Assembly (NCBI GenBank): GCA_964461135.1
Contig: CAYWTB010000004.1
Coordinates: 1 to 64,000, forward strand
Reading direction: 5' to 3'
DNA length: 64,000 nt
DNA from: RQOF01 sp964461135
GTDB lineage: Bacteria; Calditrichota; Calditrichia; RBG-13-44-9
Part shown: positions 45,902 to 53,969 of the stretch, in pieces
How positions within the stretch are numbered: position 1 is the first letter of the stretch
Layout of the letters: each line of letters opens with the position of its first letter
The notes under the pieces: generated by a model
Seen by the model: the letters and a program-made list of their open reading frames with translations, nothing else
Told to the model about the DNA's origin: nothing
Databases searched by the model: none
Translations under genes and position numbers: made by a program

Positions 45902-45922
45902 AGAACAGGAGTAATGCTTTAT

Positions 45923-46150
45923 TTAATGTGATTTAAGCAAATTAATAATCTCACTGTTTTCCGGGAAACGAAACTCTTTCTTTTTAGAAAAAATTAACTT
46001 GCCGTCCACCTCAATCTCAAAAACTCCCCCTCTGGATTTTATCAAATCAGGTTTAATCCCATATTCTTTCTCTATTGCGTCAGCCAAACTGGCTGCGTTC
46101 GGATAGTAGTTTCATTCCACACAATATTCAATGGTCATGCGTTTAAACAT
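45923..46150 (-). CDS. SelW/Rdx-family selenoprotein with in-frame UGA
   Basis: Read with UGA (46112-46114) as selenocysteine, the gene encodes 75 residues. They include EYCVEU (Cys10 and Sec13, a CxxU redox motif) and, later, LADAIEKEYG, SRGGVFEIEVDGKLIFSKK and a C-terminal RFPENSEII. This is the SelW/SelT/SelH (Rdx) pattern, thioredoxin-like. A strong ribosome binding site (AGGAGG) precedes the ATG at 46150. Starting 22 bases after UGA lies a GTT apical loop closed by the perfect stem cagcca/tggctg, with G first in the loop, matching bacterial SECIS geometry. A standard ORF scan stops at the UGA and would miss it. Sec machinery genes are not in the window. Confidence 0.85.
46075..46111 (-). 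promoter_or_regulatory. Bacterial SECIS-like hairpin after the UGA
   Basis: On the minus strand the palindrome cagccagtttggctg (46081-46095) forms a 6-bp stem with a GTT loop. It is extended by a CG/CG pair with one bulged A. The loop begins 22 nucleotides after the UGA, within the 16-37 range reported for bacterial SECIS elements, and its first base is the conserved G. Confidence 0.7.
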
Positions 46151-46544
46151 ATTACCTCCTGATAAATTTAATTCGCTCAAAATTCGGAACCCTGTAAATA
46201 ATAAATTATCAGACCGGGAAATTCAAACAATATTTAATATTCATGAACCGGGAGGTCATAACCCCATGAATTTTTTGACTGAGCACTCCCGCTATGAAAA
46301 ATATCGGAAGACTAGCTAATCTGATTAATTCATAAACGTTTCCCCCCTGGCTCAAAGAATCGGCAGATTTTAAGGAAGAAGCAGGTTTAATCACAGTTAT
46401 CCGTCTGGAAATCTGTATTAATTCTAACTTGCTGTTATTTTTAGTATTATGCCTGGTATTCAGTGGTCAGGAATTTTCCAGGTTATATTCTTTGCAGAAC
46501 TATTAATGGGGAAAATTTTTATGGGATAGATAACTGAAAATTCT
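46151..46544. other. Gene-free stretch upstream of the selenoprotein gene
   Basis: The only recognised signal is the selenoprotein's ribosome binding site (complement of 46152-46158). The short reading frames in this stretch have no coding character or family resemblance. A promoter for the selenoprotein gene is expected here. Confidence 0.5.
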
Positions 46545-47828
46545 TTAAAAACGGTCCGGATAAACTCTCTTCACTTTTTTCCGCCTGCGATAACTGTCCG
46601 CCAGTTCCAGAAAAATTTCAACATCACTGTCCAATTCGGATTCGGTGCCGTCAAAATAGAAATTACGAATTGGAATCATATCATGGTCCCGACTCACACG
46701 CGGGTATATGGCTTCACTGATGATACCGTTCATGCATGTAAAAGGACTGATATCAACAATTCCATCTGTTCCTTTCTGGTAATAATGGATACTCCCTCCT
46801 ATGTTCAGAAGCATTTCTCCCAATGCCCCGTCATAAGGCAGATATGGACGGGCATAGTCTACTATTTCTTTAATACCATATGGCTCTTCATAACCGTGGA
46901 AGTGGTCATGAAGTGAAGTGGTAAGGAGATGTTCATCCTGGCGCTGGATGCGATTTCGTACAATACTTCCCAGCATGGATTTGGAAAAACGCTGTCCCTG
47001 AATAACCAGATCGGTCTTCTGCATAAAGTTAGCATAGAACACCCATTCAGAGATGGAAGCCAGCCAGGTTTCTCCTCCATGACGTTCGATTATCCGTATC
47101 AGATGGGCATTGGTAAAATCATCCAGCCGGCAGTATATTTCACCCACAATGCCCAGCAGGGGTTTATCCCTATGGTAGGTGGCGCTTATGGAACTGAATT
47201 TCTGTTTTATACTTTTCATAACAGCCAGCAGAGCCTTAAATTTTTCAGGTAATGTCTCATCCTGACGCTGGATGGTATCACAAAGCAATTGAAGGCATTC
47301 AGCATGAACGCGGTCGGTGTCACCCGGATTCAATTCGTAGGGACGCGTTTGCAGCAGAAGCTTACGGAGGGCATCGGCACAGATAACCGCCCACCACCCC
47401 AGCCTCAACAGATCCCCGGCATTCCCGCCAATTCCTTCATATCCGTTGGCGCTGCTGGGAGCTAAAACCAGCACCCGGGACAGGTCCTTATCGGAAAGAA
47501 TTTTTTCCAAAAGATTTTTATACTGTCCAAAACGGCATGGACCGCTCGCAGTGGGCATTAGAAAAGCGGTTTTTTCAGGATCAAAATCGGGACTCTCAAG
47601 AACTTGTAAAAATCCGCCCAGGGTTACTATTTCGGGATAACATTCTTCACCGATAGTATATTTGCGACCCAGTTCCAATGTTCTTGCATCCGATTCGGGC
47701 AACATCATTCCATCAACACCTATATAGCGGTATGAGGCTGCCATAACCGCTGCTCCTTCAATACTCATGCGGGGAATATATAATTTTTTTCCCTGCAGCG
47801 TCCCGTTTTTATTCTGAATATTTCCCAT
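46545..47828 (-). CDS. HgdB/FldC-like acyl-CoA dehydratase-type subunit (COG3581)
   Basis: A 427-residue protein with LYIPRMSIEGAAVMAASYRY, ECYPEIVTLGGFL, TASGPCRFGQY and the C-terminal FTCMNGIISEAIYPRV. These match the HgdB-type half of the long CoA-substrate-specific activase/dehydratase proteins. The conserved cysteines (in EECYPE, GPCRFG and FTCMNG) could bind a [4Fe-4S] cluster. The ATG at 47828 is preferred to an in-frame upstream ATG at 47975 inside the partner gene. It follows that partner by 16 bases. True dehydratase substrates are not deducible. Confidence 0.85.
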   Translation of the reverse strand: MGNIQNKNGTLQGKKLYIPRMSIEGAAVMAASYRYIGVDGMMLPESDARTLELGRKYTIGEECYPEIVTLGGFLQVLESPDFDPEKTAFLMPTASGPCRFGQYKNLLEKILSDKDLSRVLVLAPSSANGYEGIGGNAGDLLRLGWWAVICADALRKLLLQTRPYELNPGDTDRVHAECLQLLCDTIQRQDETLPEKFKALLAVMKSIKQKFSSISATYHRDKPLLGIVGEIYCRLDDFTNAHLIRIIERHGGETWLASISEWVFYANFMQKTDLVIQGQRFSKSMLGSIVRNRIQRQDEHLLTTSLHDHFHGYEEPYGIKEIVDYARPYLPYDGALGEMLLNIGGSIHYYQKGTDGIVDISPFTCMNGIISEAIYPRVSRDHDMIPIRNFYFDGTESELDSDVEIFLELADSYRRRKKVKRVYPDRF

Positions 47829-47844
47829 CTTGTTATTCCTGAAA

Positions 47845-50800
47845 TCAGTTGACTTCCAGAAGTTGAGCCTCACTGAAATTATGATCCCCGCTCTGCCATC
47901 TGCGCAGAGCTCCTTTACTGTCCAGATAGGCTTCACAACGGGTGATATACCCGGCATCATTGCCGTGGCCGTCAAACTGTAAAGTCAGGAACGGCTTGCC
48001 GGAGGCTTGTGTTATGTAATGTTTGATGTAAGAATCCGGTCCACACTTGAAATTTGTCATATAAATGATATGGAGATTGGGATATTTTCCCACAAGTTTG
48101 GCTGCCGCCAAAATTTTGCGACCGTAATTCCAGTACATATTTGCATTGATATCGGAAATATCGATTCGATCCACCGGGAGAAAATCCATGGGAATCACAT
48201 TGATACCATAATAATTCCGGAGCTTGCTCCCGATATCCAGAGTCATCCCCCGATCATGAATATTATAGGTCCTGCCCACCAGAACAATACCGATTTCCCC
48301 GCTCCTGCGGAGTTTCTCCAGGGCTTCCTGTCCGGCTGTTAATAACATTTCCTCAACTTCATACTGTCTATAATAAGCAGCTTCCAGAGCCGCTTCTATG
48401 GAACGTTTCGTTTCTCCCAGCGGTGAAAGTACTTTAACTAAAGATTTTAAGACTGATGATTTCCCGTCACGAAATCGTATAGTAGGAATGATAAAACGAG
48501 AATGATCCTGTTCAAAATAAGGGGAGGATCTAACTACAAAAGGTAAGGTCTGTCCCCAGGGACAATAATAGCTGTTAACCTTTGGAAAGGGGGTTTCCGC
48601 ATTTATGGTATTTGGAATAAAAATCCGCTCAATTCCTTTGTCCAGGAGATTCTGAACATGGCCATGATAGGCCTGTATGGGTAAACATGGTTCTGCCACC
48701 GATGCTTCTATGCCGGTTTTCACAGTTCGGCCGTTGGTTTCATCGGATAAGATAACAGAATAGTTCAATTCCCGGAAAAAGGTATTCCAGAATGGAAACT
48801 GTTCATAAATGTACATACCGCGGGGTAATCCAATTCTGGCTTTTCCTGTGAGATCAGGATCATCGTTGGTGAAAAAAATCCGGCGGCGGTAAGAGATGAG
48901 ATCTTCAATTACGGGTTTTTGCTGATCAACCCGGTGGCGGCGGAATTTGTCGGAGCATTGATCACCCCAGTAGGTTTTTTCACCTTCCACCGTAAACTCC
49001 TGCATCTGGCAAAAATTGGAGCAGGCCTTGCAGATAAACTCCCGCAGGGTATAATTCACCTTTTCCAAACTGAATCCACGAAATTTGCTGACATTTCCGG
49101 TAATGGCGGCTTTTTCCCGGGCCAGCAAGGCCGCCCCTACCGCGCCCACAACGCCATTGTAAGGGGGAACTATTATTTCCCGGTCCAAAACACTGGCGAA
49201 GGCGCTGGCGATCGCATTATTATAGGCGGTACCACCCTGAAAAAAAATGACCTTCCCAATTTTTCGGTCCCGCACTACCCGATTGAGATAATTATATACA
49301 ATGGAATACGCCAGGCCTGCAGTAAGATCCTGTTTACCGGCTCCCCGTTGTTGGTAGGCTGCTACATCCTGTTGCATAAAAACCGTACACCGCTCTCCCA
49401 GCTTGATGGGTGCATTCGAGGATAAAGCCAGTCGGGCAAATTCATCCTTGATAGCGACCCCAAGTTCTTCAGCCCTTTCTTCCAGAAAAGAGCCGGTGCC
49501 GGCGGCACATGCCTCATTCATGGCAAAATCCACAACAACACCTTTCTCCAGGCTGATGAACTTGGAATCTTGCCCACCGATTTCAAAAATGGTATCGGGC
49601 GATGTATTCAACATGGTACGGGCGAGAAATTCAGCTCCTGTTTTATGTGCCGTAATTTCATCATTTATGGTATCGGCACCAACCAGTTCACCAATCAGTT
49701 CCCTCCCCGAGCCGGTTGACCCCACTCCACGAATCGTAATTTTGTCCGCAAATTCCTCCCGGATCTCATCCAGGCAACGCTGCACTACCTCTATGGGGCG
49801 GCCGTCGGTACGGGTATAGATTTCCTTGATCATATTCCCCTGTTCATCCAGTAATACCAGATTCGTACTGACCGAACCGATATCAAGACCCATAAAGACA
49901 TCCACCGTTTGGCGTTCCATCGAAATATCCCTGGGTTTGACGCGGTCCCGCAGCAGCAGAACTTTCTCCATGGAAAGGGGCTGACCTACCGGAAAGGAAG
50001 TCCTATTTACCGAATCTATTCCGGAAAAATCTGAAAAATTCCAGGGTTGGTCAGAAGTGGTGGATTTACGGGCGGCAACCGCTGCACCAACGGCACCCAT
50101 CCAGGCGTAATATGAGGGAACAATCAGTTCATCATCTTTCAGGTTAAAAACGTCTTTCAGGGCCTGTACCACACCACTGTTCAGGGCGACTCCACCGGTA
50201 AAGAGTACCGGCTTTTCAAATTTTTTGCCTTTTACTATGCCACTCTTAAAATTTCTGGCTACTGCTTCACATAAACCTTTCAAAACCTCGGGCGGTTGGT
50301 AACCTTTCTGTTGGGCGTGAATCATGTCGGATTTGGCAAACACCGAACATCTTCCCGCAATCTTGGCGCTACGAGAAGCTTCCTGTACAATATCCCCAAT
50401 TTCTTCTACCCGGTATTTCAACCGCAGGGCCTGCTGATCCAGAAATGAGCCGGTTCCTGCAGCACAGTCTCCGCTTTTTTCATAATCCTTCAAACCAACA
50501 TGCCTGTCTTCTTCATTCTGCTGGAGAGACAGAAATTTGGCATTTTGTCCGCCCATTTCAAACACGGTGGAAAATCCGGGATAACAGGTACCCACTCCCC
50601 TGGCAATTGCCCGGAATTCATTTTCATACGGTATACCAAGATGCTCACCAATCAGACGGCCTCCCGAACCACAGACCCGTATACCGGCAACCTGTTTTAC
50701 AGAAAACAAATTTTTAAAGGAATTGAGCAACTGTATGGTACTTTCCAGAGGATTTCCCCTGATACGGTGATAACGGCTGACCAGAACCGGCAAGGAAACC

Positions 50801-50943
50801 ATGTAATGATCCTCACGGGAAGGATAGTAAAATAGTGAATCCTTTCCCGGCACTTCCCAAAACAATGAATTATCGGTCTCATCCATTACTGCGGCCATCT
50901 TAACACTGACCGTTCCAACATCTATTCCCAGATAAATAGCCAT
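47845..50943 (-). CDS. BcrA/BadF-type double-ASKHA activase with DUF2229
   Basis: A 1032-residue protein. Two ASKHA ATPase domains lie at about residues 4-280 (GIDVGTVSVKMAAVMDE, GTGSFLDQQALRL) and 345-625 (GLDIGSVSTNLVLLDE, GTGSFLEERAEEL). Each contains the Cys pair (CAAGTG and RCSVF/RCTVF) that ligates the [4Fe-4S] cluster at the dimer interface of 2-hydroxyacyl-CoA dehydratase activators. The DUF2229 part follows from about 660 (CKACSNFCQM). Such proteins hydrolyse ATP to drive low-potential electron transfer. The dehydratase-like half is on the next gene, whereas in many anaerobes both parts are one ~1400-residue chain. Confidence 0.92.
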   Translation of the reverse strand: MAIYLGIDVGTVSVKMAAVMDETDNSLFWEVPGKDSLFYYPSREDHYMVSLPVLVSRYHRIRGNPLESTIQLLNSFKNLFSVKQVAGIRVCGSGGRLIGEHLGIPYENEFRAIARGVGTCYPGFSTVFEMGGQNAKFLSLQQNEEDRHVGLKDYEKSGDCAAGTGSFLDQQALRLKYRVEEIGDIVQEASRSAKIAGRCSVFAKSDMIHAQQKGYQPPEVLKGLCEAVARNFKSGIVKGKKFEKPVLFTGGVALNSGVVQALKDVFNLKDDELIVPSYYAWMGAVGAAVAARKSTTSDQPWNFSDFSGIDSVNRTSFPVGQPLSMEKVLLLRDRVKPRDISMERQTVDVFMGLDIGSVSTNLVLLDEQGNMIKEIYTRTDGRPIEVVQRCLDEIREEFADKITIRGVGSTGSGRELIGELVGADTINDEITAHKTGAEFLARTMLNTSPDTIFEIGGQDSKFISLEKGVVVDFAMNEACAAGTGSFLEERAEELGVAIKDEFARLALSSNAPIKLGERCTVFMQQDVAAYQQRGAGKQDLTAGLAYSIVYNYLNRVVRDRKIGKVIFFQGGTAYNNAIASAFASVLDREIIVPPYNGVVGAVGAALLAREKAAITGNVSKFRGFSLEKVNYTLREFICKACSNFCQMQEFTVEGEKTYWGDQCSDKFRRHRVDQQKPVIEDLISYRRRIFFTNDDPDLTGKARIGLPRGMYIYEQFPFWNTFFRELNYSVILSDETNGRTVKTGIEASVAEPCLPIQAYHGHVQNLLDKGIERIFIPNTINAETPFPKVNSYYCPWGQTLPFVVRSSPYFEQDHSRFIIPTIRFRDGKSSVLKSLVKVLSPLGETKRSIEAALEAAYYRQYEVEEMLLTAGQEALEKLRRSGEIGIVLVGRTYNIHDRGMTLDIGSKLRNYYGINVIPMDFLPVDRIDISDINANMYWNYGRKILAAAKLVGKYPNLHIIYMTNFKCGPDSYIKHYITQASGKPFLTLQFDGHGNDAGYITRCEAYLDSKGALRRWQSGDHNFSEAQLLEVN

Positions 50944-51401
50944 TTTTTCCAGTTTTTTTTAGGTGATAAGCTAATTACGTCCGCTTGAATTAATGTTCAG
51001 AACAATACTTTAAATGGTTCATCTTACTATATGCGAATTCAGTTTTTAAAATTGATGCGTAAATATATACTTTTTAACAAAAGGTGACAAGTAAATAATG
51101 CAGGAAAAATTAATCTCTATTTGTGAATATATTCCATTGTATTTGAAAAAATACATTTTTTATAATCAAAACCAGATTAACATCCACTAAATCTTATTTT
51201 TGCCACATAGAATATTCAGTACAAATAAAACCATTTAGGTATAATTTATGAATTTTCTCTAATCACAACTGATTTGGTGCTGGTACGGCATTCTGCGATT
51301 AATTATAAAAAAAGAGCCCCGGGAAATCTCCGGGGCTCCTGTTGACGAACCTTATTATTTTTCTGATAGCCAATTTTTTATTTAACCAATTTTAAATGTG
51401 G
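50944..51401. other. AT-rich gap upstream of the activase gene
   Basis: No gene was found. The activase promoter must lie within it, but no -35/-10 pair stands out. Its right part holds the terminator of the truncated DUF4397 gene (51308-51338). Confidence 0.5.
51308..51338 (-). terminator. Rho-independent terminator of the DUF4397 fragment
   Basis: gagccccgg (51314-51322) pairs with ccggggctc (51330-51338) around a 7-base loop. The minus strand ends in a run of T residues (complement of 51307-51313). It lies about 65 bases beyond the stop of the DUF4397 fragment. Confidence 0.85.
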
Positions 51402-51650
51402 TTAATTATTGACAATTATTTCCGCGCCAAGAGCAGTTTCACTCTCACTGTTGAGGAAACCTTTGGCAAAAACTGTATAGATTTTGCCATCAGCCAGCGA
51501 AATTCCTGGCAGATCCAGCACTACAGTACTAGAACCAGCTGCTCTCACCTGCAGATCATACCTTCCGGTATTCAATGGCGTAAAATCGGTATACTCCTTA
51601 AACGACTTATTTCCGAATATGACGGTACCATCAGTGAGGGTAATATCCAC
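51402..51650 (-). CDS. DUF4397 protein, 5'-truncated
   Basis: An 82-residue remnant beginning with GTG at 51650. It carries the DUF4397 core: DITLTDGTVIFGNKSFKEY, then TGRYDLQVRAAGSSTVVLDL and DGKIYTVFAKGF. The frame continues upstream through APAV, the usual conserved opening (APAVDV), and then meets a stop at 51678-51680, so the signal peptide and the first strand (normally a short HASP motif) are missing. Related full proteins are secreted, about 200 residues or more, with one or two domains. Its terminator is intact. The missing 5' end coincides with the break in the divergent B12-binding gene. Confidence 0.75.
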   Translation of the reverse strand: MDITLTDGTVIFGNKSFKEYTDFTPLNTGRYDLQVRAAGSSTVVLDLPGISLADGKIYTVFAKGFLNSESETALGAEIIVNN

Positions 51651-51700
51651 TGCCGGGGCAGGGAAAAGTAAAAAACATTAATCTGTTATTAAGCAAGGCT

Positions 51701-52306
51701 ATGGGAGCAGTACAGGAATTGGATTCAAAAAATCTGGAGGACATTTTGTTGCGCGCCTCTCTGGAGATGAGCCAACCTGCACTACTGGAAAATTTCATTA
51801 CGCCTTTCATGCAGGAGGTTGGAAAATTATGGCAGGAAGGAACCATGCGAATATATCATGAACATCTTGTATCCACCGTGGTGCACAAGTTTTTGGCAGA
51901 TTTGCTTGGCAGTATACTTACCCCGGAACATGCCCGCACCCTCCTCGTCACCACACCGGCCGGACAGTTGCATGAAATTGGAGACCTGGTCATTGCACTT
52001 ACCGCTGCAGCCATGGGTTGGCGGGTTCTTTACCTGGGTTCCAATTTACCTGCAGAGGAAATTGCGGCAGCCGCACAGGAAAAAAGGGCCAGGCTTATCC
52101 TTCTGAGCATTCTCTACCCTGCCGATGATCCGCACCCGCACGCAGAATTATTACGACTAGATCGCCTGCGTCCTGACAACATTACCATTATTGCCGGAGG
52201 TGCGGCTGCAAAATCTTACCAACAGACCCTGCAGCAGATCAATGCCATTTATTTCACGGAATTGAAAGAATTAAGAGCAAAACTGATTTCATTGCAGGGG
52301 GAATAA
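51701..52306 (+). CDS. B12-binding regulator (CarH/MerR-type), N-terminal HTH missing
   Basis: The 201 residues resemble the C-terminal part of cobalamin-binding MerR-like regulators. A B12-binding-2 helical bundle is marked by FITPFMQEVGKLWQEGTMRI and EHLVSTVVHKFL. The Rossmann B12-binding domain follows, with TPAGQLHEIGDLVIALTAAA, VLYLGSNLPAEEI and LSILYP. The helix-turn-helix DNA-binding domain, normally about 80 residues, is absent. The frame is open from 51644 but has no homologous sequence there, so truncation lies at about 51660. The axial histidine of the B12 loop (TPAGQLHEIGD) is intact. Confidence 0.8.
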   Translation: MGAVQELDSKNLEDILLRASLEMSQPALLENFITPFMQEVGKLWQEGTMRIYHEHLVSTVVHKFLADLLGSILTPEHARTLLVTTPAGQLHEIGDLVIALTAAAMGWRVLYLGSNLPAEEIAAAAQEKRARLILLSILYPADDPHPHAELLRLDRLRPDNITIIAGGAAAKSYQQTLQQINAIYFTELKELRAKLISLQGE

Positions 52307-52579
52307 TATTCCGGTATAACGAATTTCTGTTGTTCAATTGAATACAGGTATTATACTCCGGCCAAAAACAAAAATATATTCCATTTCATAAATTAAAAAC
52401 GCCCTGCCTCAAAATCGGATCTTAGACTTTTTGGCCTGTACCATCTGGGGGTACCATCCCTCTGAAACTTATAACATCAGCCCAAAACAATAAACGGACT
52501 GGGTGGGGTATATATCACCCAATCTTAGAAAGATTTCAAACCCTTAGACCACACATAATAAATAGATAAGAGCTGATTA

Positions 52580-53089
52580 TTACCCTCCTATTTTATTTTT
52601 CCATTTCTTAGAAATATCATTTCCAAAGTCAATAAGATACCAATCATCATTATGATATTTCCAATAATGATAGGTCGTATCTTTATAAGTTTTAAAAGGG
52701 AAAAATTTTATTTTCATGTTTACAATATTGGATGTCAAACCATCAACTCCGTCTATCCAGGCTGATAATGTTTTCACTTTATATGAAATCGGCCAGACAT
52801 ACACTCTTTTTAGCTCGACTATAAAAGTACTCCGGTTCTGGAGAACATAATTTGTAGCCCCCTTTTGCCTGGATTCCAATAATTTATCGTAGACCTTGTC
52901 CCAGGATTTTTTGGAATAGTACCTGTTTAATTCCGCATTAGCCTGATTTAATTTTTTCAACTTTTCTTCATTTCTGCTGCTGTCTGGCGGAAAGGATTTA
53001 GCCGTATGCACATCAATGATGAAAATGATCGGTAAAATCAGCAGAAAAAAAAATCCAAAAAGATAGTTCTTCATATCTGCTCCTTTCAT
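52580..53089 (-). CDS. Secreted NTF2-like-fold protein of unknown function
   Basis: A 169-residue protein. A signal peptide runs from about MKNYLFGFFFLLILP to about residue 30. The rest has a helix (NQANAELNRYYSKKSWDKVY) and then a beta-rich region (RVYVWPISYKVKTLSAWI, FFPFKTYKDTTYHYWKY, DDWYLIDFG). The ordering resembles a cystatin/NTF2-like fold. It lies 208 bases beyond the end of the giant RHS gene on the same strand, the usual place of an immunity protein. This is possible but not shown; small proteins of this fold also occur alone. An internal ATG (MKNYLF) is an alternative start. Confidence 0.65.
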   Translation of the reverse strand: MKGADMKNYLFGFFFLLILPIIFIIDVHTAKSFPPDSSRNEEKLKKLNQANAELNRYYSKKSWDKVYDKLLESRQKGATNYVLQNRSTFIVELKRVYVWPISYKVKTLSAWIDGVDGLTSNIVNMKIKFFPFKTYKDTTYHYWKYHNDDWYLIDFGNDISKKWKNKIGG

Positions 53090-53297
53090 CTGACGGTAAT
53101 TATCTTATTCAATTATTATAAAACCTTTGCCCATTTTTATAATGTCAACAGCATTCTCTTCCGAACGGCGGATCAAAAAAATCCTTTAAGTTTTATTTCA
53201 CCGGTTGCTCGTCCTTCTGGTTAGCACAATAACCTTCTCATTTAAATGGTTCATTCTGGTAATTACTGTAATATTTGCAGATTTCAGTGTTATCATT

Positions 53298-53969
53298 TTA
53301 ATAATATCTTATGCCATCCACAACAATCATGTATTGCGGATACAGCGCATAGAAAAAATCTGCAATTTTATTTTTCCCGGCTCCCTTCGGCTTAATGCTT
53401 CCTAATTTATTAATAAGATCATAAAACTGGTAGGAACGACCTCCAACCGTACGTTGTATTCCGGCAAGGGTTCCTTTTTCCGCAACATATTCTTCCAGAA
53501 TTCTGAGAAGCTCCTCCAGGGTGATATTGGCCACCCCTCCGTTGCGGACCTTCATCAACTCATAAACCCCCTTGATCATCTCAACTGTGTAATCCTTTAG
53601 CTCATTCCCAGATACAGCGCGATCGGGTTCATGCAAGAAAATCGAATGTCCAATTATTCCTTTACCCCCCAGAGCTTTATATCCGTGGTGGGCAAAATTC
53701 ACATCCTGATACGAATGCAGATATTCGCCGAATTTTTCACTCGATAATCCAGCAGGATGCCCTTCAAGAGCATTAATGGCATTTCTTGATGCTGCAGATT
53801 CAAAGTGCCGGCTGTTTTTATTAGACCAATTTGCAATCCTCATAGGATTTGTGTCCGGGTTAAAATCAGTATAGTTGTCTGCGAATGCAATTGAAGCTGC
53901 CTCTTCAGCTGACACTCCCATTATCATTACGGCCATATATAATGTTAAATCGAAATGGACATCCTCTCC
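53298..53969 (-). other. C-terminal His/Asp-rich domain of the RHS protein
   Basis: This region of about 223 residues follows the RHS core. Conserved-looking metal ligands are HFDLT, ADNYTD, RHFES, LHSYQDVNFAHHGY, GHSIFLHEPD. Their order (His-Asp-His-His-Asp-His-His) resembles zinc-dependent phospholipase C/S1-P1-type all-helical enzymes. It is most likely the toxic or enzymatic tip; the match is by pattern only. Confidence 0.45.

Noticed and set aside
45923..46150. SelW-like frame as a simple pseudogene with a stop mutation
   Set aside because: The UGA lies exactly at the Sec position of CxxU, the frame after it is fully conserved, and a SECIS-like hairpin with correct spacing follows.
46131..46394. 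Short frames on both strands upstream of the selenoprotein gene
   Set aside because: They lack ribosome sites and conserved motifs; they sit in probable promoter DNA.
52430..52470. gtacc...ggtac inverted segment as a terminator or repeat
   Set aside because: The stem is only about five pairs and lacks a T run; not supported as a functional site.
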